DNA of 38,940 bases from Cyanophora paradoxa (taxonomy: Eukaryota > Glaucocystophyceae > Cyanophorales > Cyanophoraceae): contig QPMI01000394.1 of the NCBI GenBank assembly GCA_004431415.1, positions 1-38,940 of the forward strand. Direction: 5' to 3'. Within the stretch, counting starts at the first letter, position 1, and each line of letters starts with the position of its first letter. The position numbers and the translations under genes were made by a program. The notes under the pieces were generated by a model. That model ran no database searches, was not told the origin of the DNA, and worked only from the letters and a program-made list of their open reading frames with translations. Below, piece by piece: positions 11,902 through 19,588 of the stretch.

Positions 11902-12439
11902 CACTGGGAGCCAGGAATTAAGTTTACCACATGGTAAACTTGCAACTTCACTCACTTAGGGCTGACTTTACCACACCTGTCTTTACCCCACCTAGGAAAG
12001 CCGCGCGGGGGAGCACTGCTGCCGTGCTAAATGTGCTTAGCTAGGCATAAGTGCATGGGATCCATTGAGCGCCGATGGCCCGGTAGCTTCTGTGGTCCGT
12101 CGTGGATGCGAGCACAACTCGTCAAGAGAGCGACGCATGCGGGCTGCCTTGACTGGTTCAAGTGTTCTAAAAGGTCGTTTAGAGACGATTTGCAGCTTTT
12201 AAGGGGAGGTTGTTGGGCGGCCCGACCTCGGCCAACTTCACCCAGGCCCGACCATTATGAGCTGGGGCGCAGCGCACAGCGCTTTGAATGCGGTAAGCAT
12301 TGATTTCAGCTACGTTACAACCGAAGTACGGCTGCCACATCGGTGCTCTTGAGACCGATGGCTGCCAATGGTTGCGTACCGAACGCTCAGACCGAGCGCC
12401 GCCGAGGTAGCCGGCGGTGCTAACGCCTCTAGCTAGCTA

Positions 12440-12710
12440 GATCGCGTGCTCTAGCTAGTTCTCCGACCGCCGGGTGCCGCCGTTGGAGCCTTGCTGGTGC
12501 GGTGGTCGGACGGGTACCCCCCTGCGAGTAGTTCCCCCCGGGCAAAGTCGCCGGGGCAAAGTCGCCGGGGCAAACTTGCCGGGGCGAAGTCGCGGTTTCC
12601 GGAGCGCAGGATCTGGAGCTGTGTTCTGCTAGCGTCCAAGTGCTGTCGGCGTGGCAAGCGGTCAAAGTGCTGTCGGCGTGGAAGCGTGGCACGTGGCGCT
12701 CGAGAAACGC
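12440..12710 (+). repeat. Dispersed GC-rich promoter-like repeat, copy A
   Basis: It contains GGAGCCTTGCTGGTGC, then GGTCGGACGGGTACCCC, then a tandem of a 15-base unit GGCAAAGTCGCCGGG (about 12540-12590), then about 120 bases ending GGCACGTGGCGCTCGAG. The last part holds AGTGCTGTCGGCGTGG twice. Copies lie at 15815-16045 and 19110-19215, with a degenerate copy near 23970-24070. It ends about 55 bases before the start codon at 12762, so it probably supplies the promoter or 5' leader. Confidence 0.8.
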
Positions 12711-12761
12711 CAGCTGGAGACTTTCCAAGACGCCGGGGCGAACTTTCCGGAGCGAAGTCGC

Positions 12762-13571
12762 ATGAGCGCTATTAAGCGCCCGCGTGCCGGAGATGCGTAT
12801 GATGCGAAGGACGCAAAGGATGAAGTACGCGCGGTCACACTTCATATCGCTACATCCAGCGTGCGTCTGCTCGCTCGCGCTTCGAATTCTTTGCTCGCTC
12901 GGCCACAAATTTAAACCACGCGCGCAGGAGATGCCCGTGGTCACTCTCGAAATCTCCAGCCCCGCCTGCATCGTCGTGCGGCCCGCCCGCCGGCGCCCTC
13001 TTGCTCGTTTTCTCAGACCAGCCGGCTTGCCATTGGCACAGGACCCGGAGCAGAGCACCTTCAAGCCCAAGCAGCGGCTGCCGGCAGAGGGGCTGGCCAT
13101 CATCGAGGCCACCCTGCGTGCCCACCAGCCCCGCACGGTCGCATTGCGGCTTGAGAAGTGCGCGCGGCTCCCGAGCGCCGCCTCGTGCACTAAGTGCAGC
13201 CCGCAGCGCCCGCCTCGAGGACATTCCGGCATCGCTGCAGGATATCCTCGTCGAGAAGGTTGCGCACATCCACCTCGTCGGCGAGACCACGCTGCACCCG
13301 TTCCCAGAGGAGAACGCAGAGTCGGCCCTCGTCTATGCTACTATGTCGGACCTTCGCAAGCGTGGGCTGCTCACGATGACCATGTCGCCCGAGGTGCGGC
13401 ACGGCCATGGCCAGCTAGCGCCCTCCCTTTCCTCGACCCCGCCCATCTGCAACCCAGGTACCCTGGCTCGTGGACCCCCTCAAGTTCGTTTGCGGCGAGT
13501 TGCCACCCTACAACAAGATTTTCCAACGGTTTAACACCTTCATGGAGCACATCTACGGCCCCTTCCTGTGA
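12762..13571 (+). CDS. Orphan five-exon gene, 175-aa protein of unknown function
   Basis: Exons 12762-12824, 12928-12975, 13042-13157, 13207-13393 and 13458-13571 join in phase to 528 bases. The introns (102, 66, 49 and 64 bases, numbered from 12825) start GTACGC, GTGCGG, GTGCGC and GTGCGG and end in CAG. The protein begins MSAIKRPRAGDAYDAKDAKD, a basic-acidic lead that could be a nuclear signal. It continues with LAIIEATLRAHQPRTVALRL, ASLQDILVEKVAHIHLV and a C-terminus PYNKIFQRFNTFMEHIYG. I recognise no family. The model is strong because four introns agree in phase and donor type. It sits directly downstream of dispersed repeat copy A. Confidence 0.75.
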
Positions 13572-15143
13572 AATCAATCAGGGCAGGCACTCGTTATGCA
13601 CTACGGCGCCGACATGTAATGCGCTACCTCAGTAGCTCTGAAACCCTGACTTCAATTAAATAGTGCACGCCTCCGCCTCGCCTATCGCCGGAGTCGACAT
13701 TAGCAGTTGACGACGCTCAAATGGCAGGCGCGCGCTTTAGGCGAGAAAGCGCCATCGCTGAGCTACATGAAGCTCTCCACGCGTACATTCATGGGTTGCC
13801 GCTGCCCACAAGGGAGCCGACAAGTCGACAACCGGCATCTTCGATGACAGGTGCATGCACATGCAGTTTTGCGGTCAAACCAGAATTGAGGAGAAACAGA
13901 TCAAAAACCAAACCAGAACCAAGCTCGCCAAGATGTTCGAACCAGGGTGAAAGTGTCCAAATGGATTCCTGGTGCGAGGGTATCCGGGATTAGCTATGTG
14001 TCACTTGCAGTGATGTGTTCGGCATCGATACCGGTATATTCGGATCCAGGGTATTGATTGAGTTTCCAGCTCAATCGCGAGCGTCTGCAGCTGGCATGGC
14101 TTATGTGAAGGCAGCACAGAAAACCCATCGTGACATTCTTGTGCATGGTACACTCAAGATCTAAATATCGCGCGCAGTGATGTGTTCGGCATCGATACCG
14201 GTATATTCGGATCCAGGGTATTGATTGAGTTTCCAGCTAAATCGTGCGCACACATACATATGTTATTGAGTCCGTTCTGCTAATCCTTATAATCTCTGCG
14301 AAATGCACTTGCAGTTTGCGAAATGCGAGAGCGCAATCCCAAGTTCTTCGAGAGCCTTGAAACAAAGTAGTTTGAATTACACAGCTCTCTCGTCAAGAAC
14401 TGCTCCACGTGCACCAGCACAAGACGAGAAGCACATGTTGGTGTCGCATGCAGGTAAAAACCATTGCACGTTAATCAACACATGAATTAATTGAATGTAT
14501 ACGCAGGGTTTCTATTCGCTGTTCCCTCTTATGCAGTACGTACACTACCAGGAATCTCGATAAATATAGCCAGCGAACAGATCTAGAGCGAAGCTTACAG
14601 ACGGTATATCTTTCCAATAGACTATTACCATCCGGACTTAAGCATTTCCTTGCCTCCCCAAAACTCTATTGCTAGAATAGTTATAGCAATCAGAAGGTCA
14701 GGTACATATGCACGCAGACATGCAGCTTGTTAAAGATCCGGCCGCGGAGGTAAGGCTCCTAGGAAACGGTACAGGTAGAATTTGTAATGTAGAACTTAGG
14801 TAAGGCTTGGTAGCCCGAGTGTATACGTAGTGGTATCCTGTTCGTGTCGTAGATTTGTTGTGTAATATGATGTGTTAAATATATTTGAATCGTTGTGTAA
14901 AGTTTCGGATTTCCAAAATTCGTGCTGCACTACGGCGCCGGCTTCGACTTGGATCCGAGACGAATGCGACCAGCATGACTACTATATAGTTCACGTCTCC
15001 TGCTACTCAGAATTCGAATTCGAGAAAACAATACAGCAATCTCTGTGCAGAAGAATCTGTGTTTGGCTAGTGCGCATGGCGTCGGCGACCACGAATAAGA
15101 TGCAGCTGCGGACCCGTACTAGGTCCTAGGGGATTTGCACTGG
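13572..15143. other. Mostly non-coding spacer with weak ORFs
   Basis: One ORF from 13721 (MAGARFRRESAIAELHEALH and on) contains TCGATGACAGGTGCATGC, resembling the exon 1 donor context of the H3-tail family. It lacks the family domain and is not called as a gene. The rest holds a long direct repeat (14010-14243) and AT-rich sequence. From about 15009 the sequence matches the 3' flanks of family copies 2 and 3. Confidence 0.5.
14010..14243. repeat. Pair of direct repeats of about 68 bp
   Basis: GTGATGTGTTCGGCATCGAT and the following bases to TTTCCAGCTMAATCG occur at about 14010-14077 and again at about 14177-14244, nearly identical. About 100 bases lie between them. No coding frame or inverted structure explains them. 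Confidence 0.8.
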
Positions 15144-15772
15144 CTAGGATCCGGAAACGGTCGCCAGGAAGGGCACGTGCTCGATTTTCGGGACCACCTC
15201 ATGCCTCGCGACGTAGAACAAATCATCCGGGAATGGCCCTGTACTCGACGCCTGTGCACATGCACGCGTGAATTCGGGAATGCCGCATCAGAAATCAAGG
15301 TAAGAAGCAAAGATCGCTTGCACCGGCGGCTCGAAGCAACGGCTTTCTGGATCGTACCAATAGAGCGCAAGCCCGCTAACATTGCCTACAGAGTTGCATT
15401 CGCAGTCCAGGTCGAAGTAAGCCTGGATCAGAAGGTCTGTCTGCCACGACATAGAAACATCTATCCTGACGCGCACTGGCCCTGCCTGTTGAGATCAGGG
15501 CACACAATCAGGGGCAACGATGCCGGGTTGCAATTGCACGTGTGCACCCGTCTTTTCAGTGACGCGTAGCGGGGAAGGCCGGCAGTCACCGAGAACCCGC
15601 ACCTCGACTGAGCTGCCCCGTGCACGAGCCGCGGTCGTGGCGCGTATAGAGCAATCAGCACTTCCGACTCTGCGATCTGCTCTGCTGTCGGCGGCATGCG
15701 CAGCTGTCCCGCTGTCACTCCTGACTTCCTTGCAGCTTTGGTAGCGAGCTGTTTTCGAGGTACTTTCTGCAT
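15144..15772 (-). CDS. H3-tail mimic family, copy 1 (one-base frame break)
   Basis: Exons (minus strand) 15772-15548, 15481-15324 and 15251-15144. The protein starts MQKVPRKQLATKAARKSG; thirteen residues, PRKQLATKAARKS, equal canonical histone H3 residues 16-28. Next come TAEQIAESEVLIALY and the family block SSVEVRVLGDCRP, then after intron 1 PVRVRI and LALYWYDPESRCFEP, then after intron 2 DDLFYVARHEVVP and EHVPFLATVSGS. Intron 1 (66 bases) starts GTGCAC and ends CAG; intron 2 is 72 bases. Exon lengths sum to 491, one short of a multiple of three. The break falls between RPRL and GSSVEV near 15620, so it is a recent pseudogene or a consensus error. Dispersed repeat copy B lies just upstream. 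No enzyme motif is visible. Confidence 0.72.
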
Positions 15773-15814
15773 TCTGGAACGCAGTCCGACAGCGAGCGAA
15801 CCGAGCGCCGCCGT

Positions 15815-16045
15815 CTTTGGAGCCTTGCTGGTGCGTGGTCGAACGAGTACCCCCGGCAGGAAGTTCCCCCGGGCAAAGCCGCCGGGCAAAGTCGCCGGGG
15901 CAAAGTCGCCGGAGCACTGTCGCGGTTTCCGGAGCGCCGGATCTGGAGCTGTGTTCTGCTAGCGTCCGAAGTGCTGTCGGCGGGGCAAGCGGTCAAAGTG
16001 CTGTCGGCGTGGAAGCGTGGCACGTGGCGCTCGAAAAGGTGCGCC
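15815..16045 (+). repeat. Dispersed GC-rich promoter-like repeat, copy B
   Basis: Nearly identical to copy A over about 230 bases, including GGAGCCTTGCTGGTGC, the GGCAAAGTCGCCGG tandem and the stretch from GTCGCGGTTTCCGGAGCGCC to GGCACGTGGCGCTCG. It lies between divergent genes: H3-tail copy 1 on the minus strand and the coiled-coil gene at 16134 on the plus strand. That placement suggests a bidirectional promoter. A TATATA stretch at about 16073-16078 lies some 56 bases before the plus-strand ATG. Confidence 0.8.
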
Positions 16046-16133
16046 GGATGCCTTCTTTCCGCATGCGCACCCATATATAGCGGCCTTGCGCGTGCGTCCG
16101 TGCGGCCTCCCTTGACAGTAGCGTCTCTCAGGG

Positions 16134-17020
16134 ATGAATGCACACGAGGAGACGAAACGCAAACTCGAAGAGAGCGAACAGGAGGTTGATTATGAGCTTG
16201 AGACGGAGGAAAGCGGCCCGGCGCGTGCGGAGAAACGTGCGCGAGATGAGGCGTCGCGGCGGCAGCTCGAGAAGCAAGCGTCAGCGGAAGCGGTGGCGGA
16301 GATTCATCGACGTCTGCGGAAGGCTGAGGAGCGGGCTGCAGCCGCCAAGAACGACGCAAGAGCTCTCAGCGACGACGAAGAAGTGGAAGAGCGGCCAAAG
16401 GAGGTTCCGTGTCGTACCTGTGTCGAGAACCCATCATCCCACTGTGCATATGCGCCATCATCCTGGGTATCGAAAGTGCCAGCACTTTGCACGAACTCCC
16501 TATGGACGTTCGGCCCTTCGCTAATTTGGCGCTTCGGATTGCCAAGCTCCACCGGCAGTCGCGGGCCTTCGACATCCTCCCCAGTCGGGCGAGGACAGCG
16601 ATCGCGAAGGAGAAGGTGAGGACACGAATTACTGCACCACCCTGATTGAATCTCTGCCGTCGGAGGGGAGGGGAATCTGGACCTGAACAGTGCGCATGGC
16701 CTTCTGTTTTAATTTACCCCGAGAAATTTTGCTTTCACAGAGCCAGTGATCATGAGCACAGGGGACTCTGGGAGGACATCTGTATGGTCACCCTCGAAGG
16801 TTTTCAAGTGGTGAAGAGCCCGCTGCGCATGTTTCAGCTCTGTGATGGTGGTTTCCGCGTTTGCGATCCTCTTCATCCGTCCGTGGATGAAGCGCTTCGC
16901 GACCTCTGCGGACTCTGCCTCAGCAACAGCGACCTCGAGTTCTTTAGGGACATTTCCAAGCGCCTGAAAGAAAAGCAGGCCACTGAACAAGCACGCAAGC
17001 ACATTTTGCATGACTTTTGA
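16134..17020 (+). CDS. Charged coiled-coil protein, function unknown
   Basis: Exon 1 (16134-16408) encodes a highly charged helix, from MNAHEETKRKLEESEQEVDY through RRQLEKQASAEAVAEIHRRL to SDDEEVEERPKE. A 68-base intron with donor GTGTCG joins it in phase to exon 2 (16477-16615): ASTLHELPMDVRPFANLALR and KLHRQSRAFDILPSRARTA. A last exon ending at TGA 17018-17020 reads DICMVTLEGFQVVKSPLRMF, LHPSVDEALRDL and DISKRLKEKQATEQARKH. The acceptor of the last exon is uncertain: AG before GACATC keeps phase, while the pyrimidine-rich CACAG at about 16740 does not. The acidic/basic coiled coil suggests a protein-protein interaction role, possibly nuclear. Part of the last exon is duplicated at 18148-18225. 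Confidence 0.6.
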
Positions 17021-17099
17021 CATCTTGCATGTACCTTTGAACAAGCACGCAATAGTATACTGCAGCTGAAGCTTGAGCACCTCAACCTCGGAACCAACC

Positions 17100-17406
17100 T
17101 CAACGGGGCCGGGGCAGGGGGGGGCACGTAATTGTATTCGGAAACTTTAACTCTTCGATGGTTTTCGCATACATAGTTCTCTGGAGAATTCCAACTCTTC
17201 GATTTATGCGATCGCGGCCGCGGCAGCCATGCCCCAAGGCGCTCTGAATTCGAATTCGAGAAGACAATACTGCTACCAATCTCTGTGCACAAGAATCTCT
17301 GTTCGGCTAGCTTGCATGGCGCCGGCGGCCACCGCTAGCGTGCATGGCGCCGGCGTGCAATTCGAATAAGATGCAGCTGTCGGACCGCTAGGGGCCTTGA
17401 CACTGG
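17100..17406. repeat. Segmental duplication flank of the H3-tail array
   Basis: From about 17240 the sequence GAATTCGAATTCGAGAAGAC and what follows, down to the CTAGGATCC around the stop codon, repeats the segment at about 15010-15145. A more diverged version lies at about 18255-18375. The duplicated unit therefore contains a family gene plus about 130-160 bases of 3' flank. The earlier part (17100-17240) is non-coding. Confidence 0.7.
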
Positions 17407-18046
17407 CTAGGATCCTGTAACGGTTGCCAGGAAGGGTGCATGCTCGACTTCCGGGATGATTTCCTTCATTGCCACGTAGAACAGGTCATCCGGGATGGCC
17501 CTGGACTCGACGCCTGTGCACATGCACGCGTGAATTCGGGAATGCCGCATCAGAAATCGAGGTAAGAAGCAAAGATCGCTTGCACCAGCGGCTCGAAGCA
17601 CCGGCTAGCTGGGTCGTACCGATAGAGCGACAGCTCGCGGCGATCAATGGGCACCGGTGTGCAGCGCAATTCCCGGTACGCTTGGGCCAGAAGATCTTTC
17701 TCCCACGTCTTTGAAACATACAGCTTGATTCGCACAGGCCCTGCGCGGTTGCAATTAGGGCGCACTGGCAGAGCAACGATGAACCGGACACATGTGCACC
17801 TGTCATTTCAGTGACGCGTGGCCGAGAAGGGCGGCAGTCCCCGAGAACGCGCACCTCGACAGAGCTGCCCTCGAGCTCGTTCTCGAGCCGCGGTAAACGT
17901 CGCGGCGTGTATAGAGCAATCAGCGCTTCCGACTCTGCGACCTGCTCCGCTGTTGGCTCTGGATCGGGTACGAATCGTGAAGTAGGCGGTGCTTTCTTTG
18001 GTCTGGGTCTAGTGCCGAGAACTTTGCGGGGAGCTTTGCTTGACAT
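17407..18046 (-). CDS. H3-tail mimic family, copy 2 (one-base loss in exon 3)
   Basis: Exons (minus strand) 18046-17800, 17740-17586 and 17513-17407. The protein begins MSSKAPRKVLGTRPRPKKAP, aligning with H3 from about residue 11 (KAPRK at 14-18), then TAEQVAESEALIALY, GSSVEVRVLGDCRP and MTG. Intron 1 (59 bases, donor GTGCAC, branch-like CCCTAAT, acceptor GCGCAG) joins MTG to PVRIKLYVSKTWEKDLLAQA and LSLYRYDPASRCFEPL. Intron 2 (72 bases) leads to exon 3, PDDLFYVAMKEIIPEVEHAP. Exon 3 is 107 bases, against 108 in copy 1 and 111 in copy 3; the missing base falls in the CCC run at about 17492-17494, so a consensus error is likely. Otherwise the gene is intact. Confidence 0.75.
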
Positions 18047-18147
18047 TGCTTCTAGAGATGCGCGGCCGCAACGTTAACCCAATGCCTTAATGTTTACCCC
18101 CGGTGGGATTACCCCTGGGCATACTGACCGTGACTTCGTTCGCGATT

Positions 18148-18225
18148 CAGCTCTGTGATGGTGGTTTCCGCGTTCGCGATCCTCTTCATCCGTCCGTGGA
18201 TGAAGCGCTTCGCGACCTTCGCGAA
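18148..18225 (+). pseudogene. Fragment of the 16.1-17.0 kb coiled-coil gene
   Basis: TCAGCTCTGTGATGGTGGTT and the following bases to GAAGCGCTTCGCGACCT repeat 16836-16905 almost exactly (one C/T difference in the middle). They correspond to the last exon of the gene at 16134. No flanking exons accompany the fragment. It sits between H3-tail copies 2 and 3 and marks one duplication junction. Confidence 0.75.
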
Positions 18226-18371
18226 ATCAATGCCGATACATTAAATCGCGACGAAAATTCGAATTGACAAAACGAAGTACAGCATTCCCTGTTCAAATAT
18301 CGTGCATGGCGTCGGCGGCCATGAATTCCAATAAGATGCAGCTGTCGGGCCGCTAGGGGCCTTGGCACTGG

Positions 18372-19003
18372 CTAGGATCCGGAAACGGTCGCCAGGAAGG
18401 GCGCGTGCTCGACATCCGGTATTACCGAATTCCTCGCCACGTAGACCAGGTCATCCGCGAATGGCCCCAGCGGACTCGACGCCTGTGCACATGTTCGCGT
18501 GAATTCGCGAATACCGGATCAGAAATCGAGGTAAGAAGCAAAGATCGCTTGCACCAGCGGCTCGAAGCACCGGCTAGCTGGGTCATACCGATACAGATCC
18601 AAAGTGCGGAAATCGATTACGTACGCATGACAGTTCAGGTCCATGTACGCACGGGCCCGAAGAACTCTCTGCCACGACATTCGAAAGTTTGAAATATCTA
18701 TCGTGACTCGCACAGGCCCTGCGCTGTTGCGATTAGGGCTGTTGCGAGGCGAAGATGCAACCGGGTTGGACCTGTCATTGAAGTGACGCGTAGCGGGGAA
18801 GGCCGGCAGTCACCGAGAACGCGAACCTCGATAGAGCTGCCCTCGTTCTCGAGCCGCGGTCGCGGCGTGAATAGAGCAATCAGCGCTTCCGACTCTGCGA
18901 TCTGCTCTGCTGTCGGCTGTCGGGACTCTGTCGCTGCTGACTTCCGTGAAGCTTTGGAAGCGAGCTGCTTGCTGCTTGCTGCTGCTTCGTCGCCGCGCTG
19001 CAT
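18372..19003 (-). CDS. H3-tail mimic family, copy 3 (intact, 168 aa)
   Basis: Exons (minus strand) 19003-18772, 18718-18555 and 18482-18372 join to 507 bases in perfect phase. The tail begins MQRGDEAAASSKQLASKASR and continues KSAATESR; KQLASKASRKSA aligns with H3 18-29 (KQLATKAARKSA), so the K23 and K27 contexts are kept while K4-K14 are replaced by an Ala/Ser run encoded by a GCAGCAA microsatellite. TAEQIAESEALIALF, SSIEVRVLGDCRPSPLRVTS, then PVRVTIDISN, LDLYRYDPASRCFEPL, DDLVYVARNSVIPDVEHAP and FLATVSGS follow. Intron 1 is 53 bases (donor GTCCAA) and intron 2 is 72 bases with CTGAT near its middle. This copy shows that the family's apparent frameshifts are introns. Function is unknown. Confidence 0.8.
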
Positions 19004-19109
19004 GTTCGAAATCCGCAGGAATGCGCAGGCGCACCGTGATCTACTGCGCGCAGGCATGCGCAGGCATGAAATCATGAGCGCCAGACTCGATCTACTCAAT
19101 CTGCTGGGT

Positions 19110-19215
19110 GCCGCTTTTGGAGCCTTGCTGGTGCAGTGGTCGGACGGGTACCCCCCGGCAAAGTAGTTCCCCCGGGCAAAGTCGCCGGGGCAAAGTCGCC
19201 GGGGACACTTGGAGC
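19110..19215 (+). repeat. Dispersed GC-rich promoter-like repeat, copy C (short)
   Basis: It carries GGAGCCTTGCTGGTGC, GGTCGGACGGGTACCCCC and two GGCAAAGTCGCCGGGG units, then diverges. It lies just upstream of minus-strand H3-tail copy 3 and about 370 bases before the plus-strand gene at 19589. This is the same divergent arrangement as copy B. Confidence 0.75.
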
Positions 19216-19244
19216 GAAGACGCGAGGAAAGCTCCAGTACGCAA

Positions 19245-19475
19245 ATTTAGAGGTATGCAAACCCGCCCGAACCGTGGAATCAACCATTTGAACGCACTGC
19301 CGCATACGCAGGTCAAAACCTCGTCCGGAGCGCCCTGCAGCGGAGCACCTCGGGTTTAAAGCTCCGGTTCTCACAAGTAGAGGTAGGCAAACCTGCAGAT
19401 CCGTGGAATCAACCATTTGAACGCAGCGCGGCACACGCAGGTCGAAACCTCGGCCGAAACCTCTTGCAACTCCGA
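19245..19475. repeat. Two direct repeats in a gene-free stretch
   Basis: AGAGGTATGCAAACC near 19249 and AGAGGTAGGCAAACC near 19379 are each followed by CCGTGGAATCAACCATTTGA and a CGCAGGTC-AAACCTCG stretch. The unit is about 130 bases. No gene is apparent between 19004 and 19588 besides these repeats and dispersed copy C. Confidence 0.7.
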
Positions 19476-19588
19476 GCTCAAGCGGGTACTTGGGGAGAAG
19501 CGAGAAGCTCCCGCAGTAATGCACACGCAAAGGCTGTTCACTCGAGCCCACGCACTTGCAGATGTGCGCCCGTGCCTGTGCTGTGTGA

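Larger units (their letters stand above)
10800..12430. other. Intergenic region, no convincing gene
   Basis: AT content rises abruptly after the stop at 10799. Short ORFs (10842-11087, 11770-11955, 12031-12303) lack domain motifs and splice-supported extension. The region carries two foldback elements, described separately, plus several short palindromes made of CATGATCATGATC-type words and runs of GGCCCC. I see no tRNA or rRNA. Confidence 0.6.

Noticed and set aside
12031-12303. ORF of 90 codons at 12.0-12.3 kb
   Set aside because: No domain, no splice context and no similarity to neighbouring genes.
13721-13993. ORF of 90 codons beginning MAGARFRRES as a sixth H3-tail family member
   Set aside because: It shares only a short donor-like context (ATGACAGGTGCATGC). 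The family domain and H3-like tail are missing.
15461-19099. H3-tail copies 1-3 as frameshifted pseudogenes
   Set aside because: Most frame changes coincide with GT-AG introns conserved in position and phase across five genes. Only one residual one-base break each remains in copies 1 and 2.
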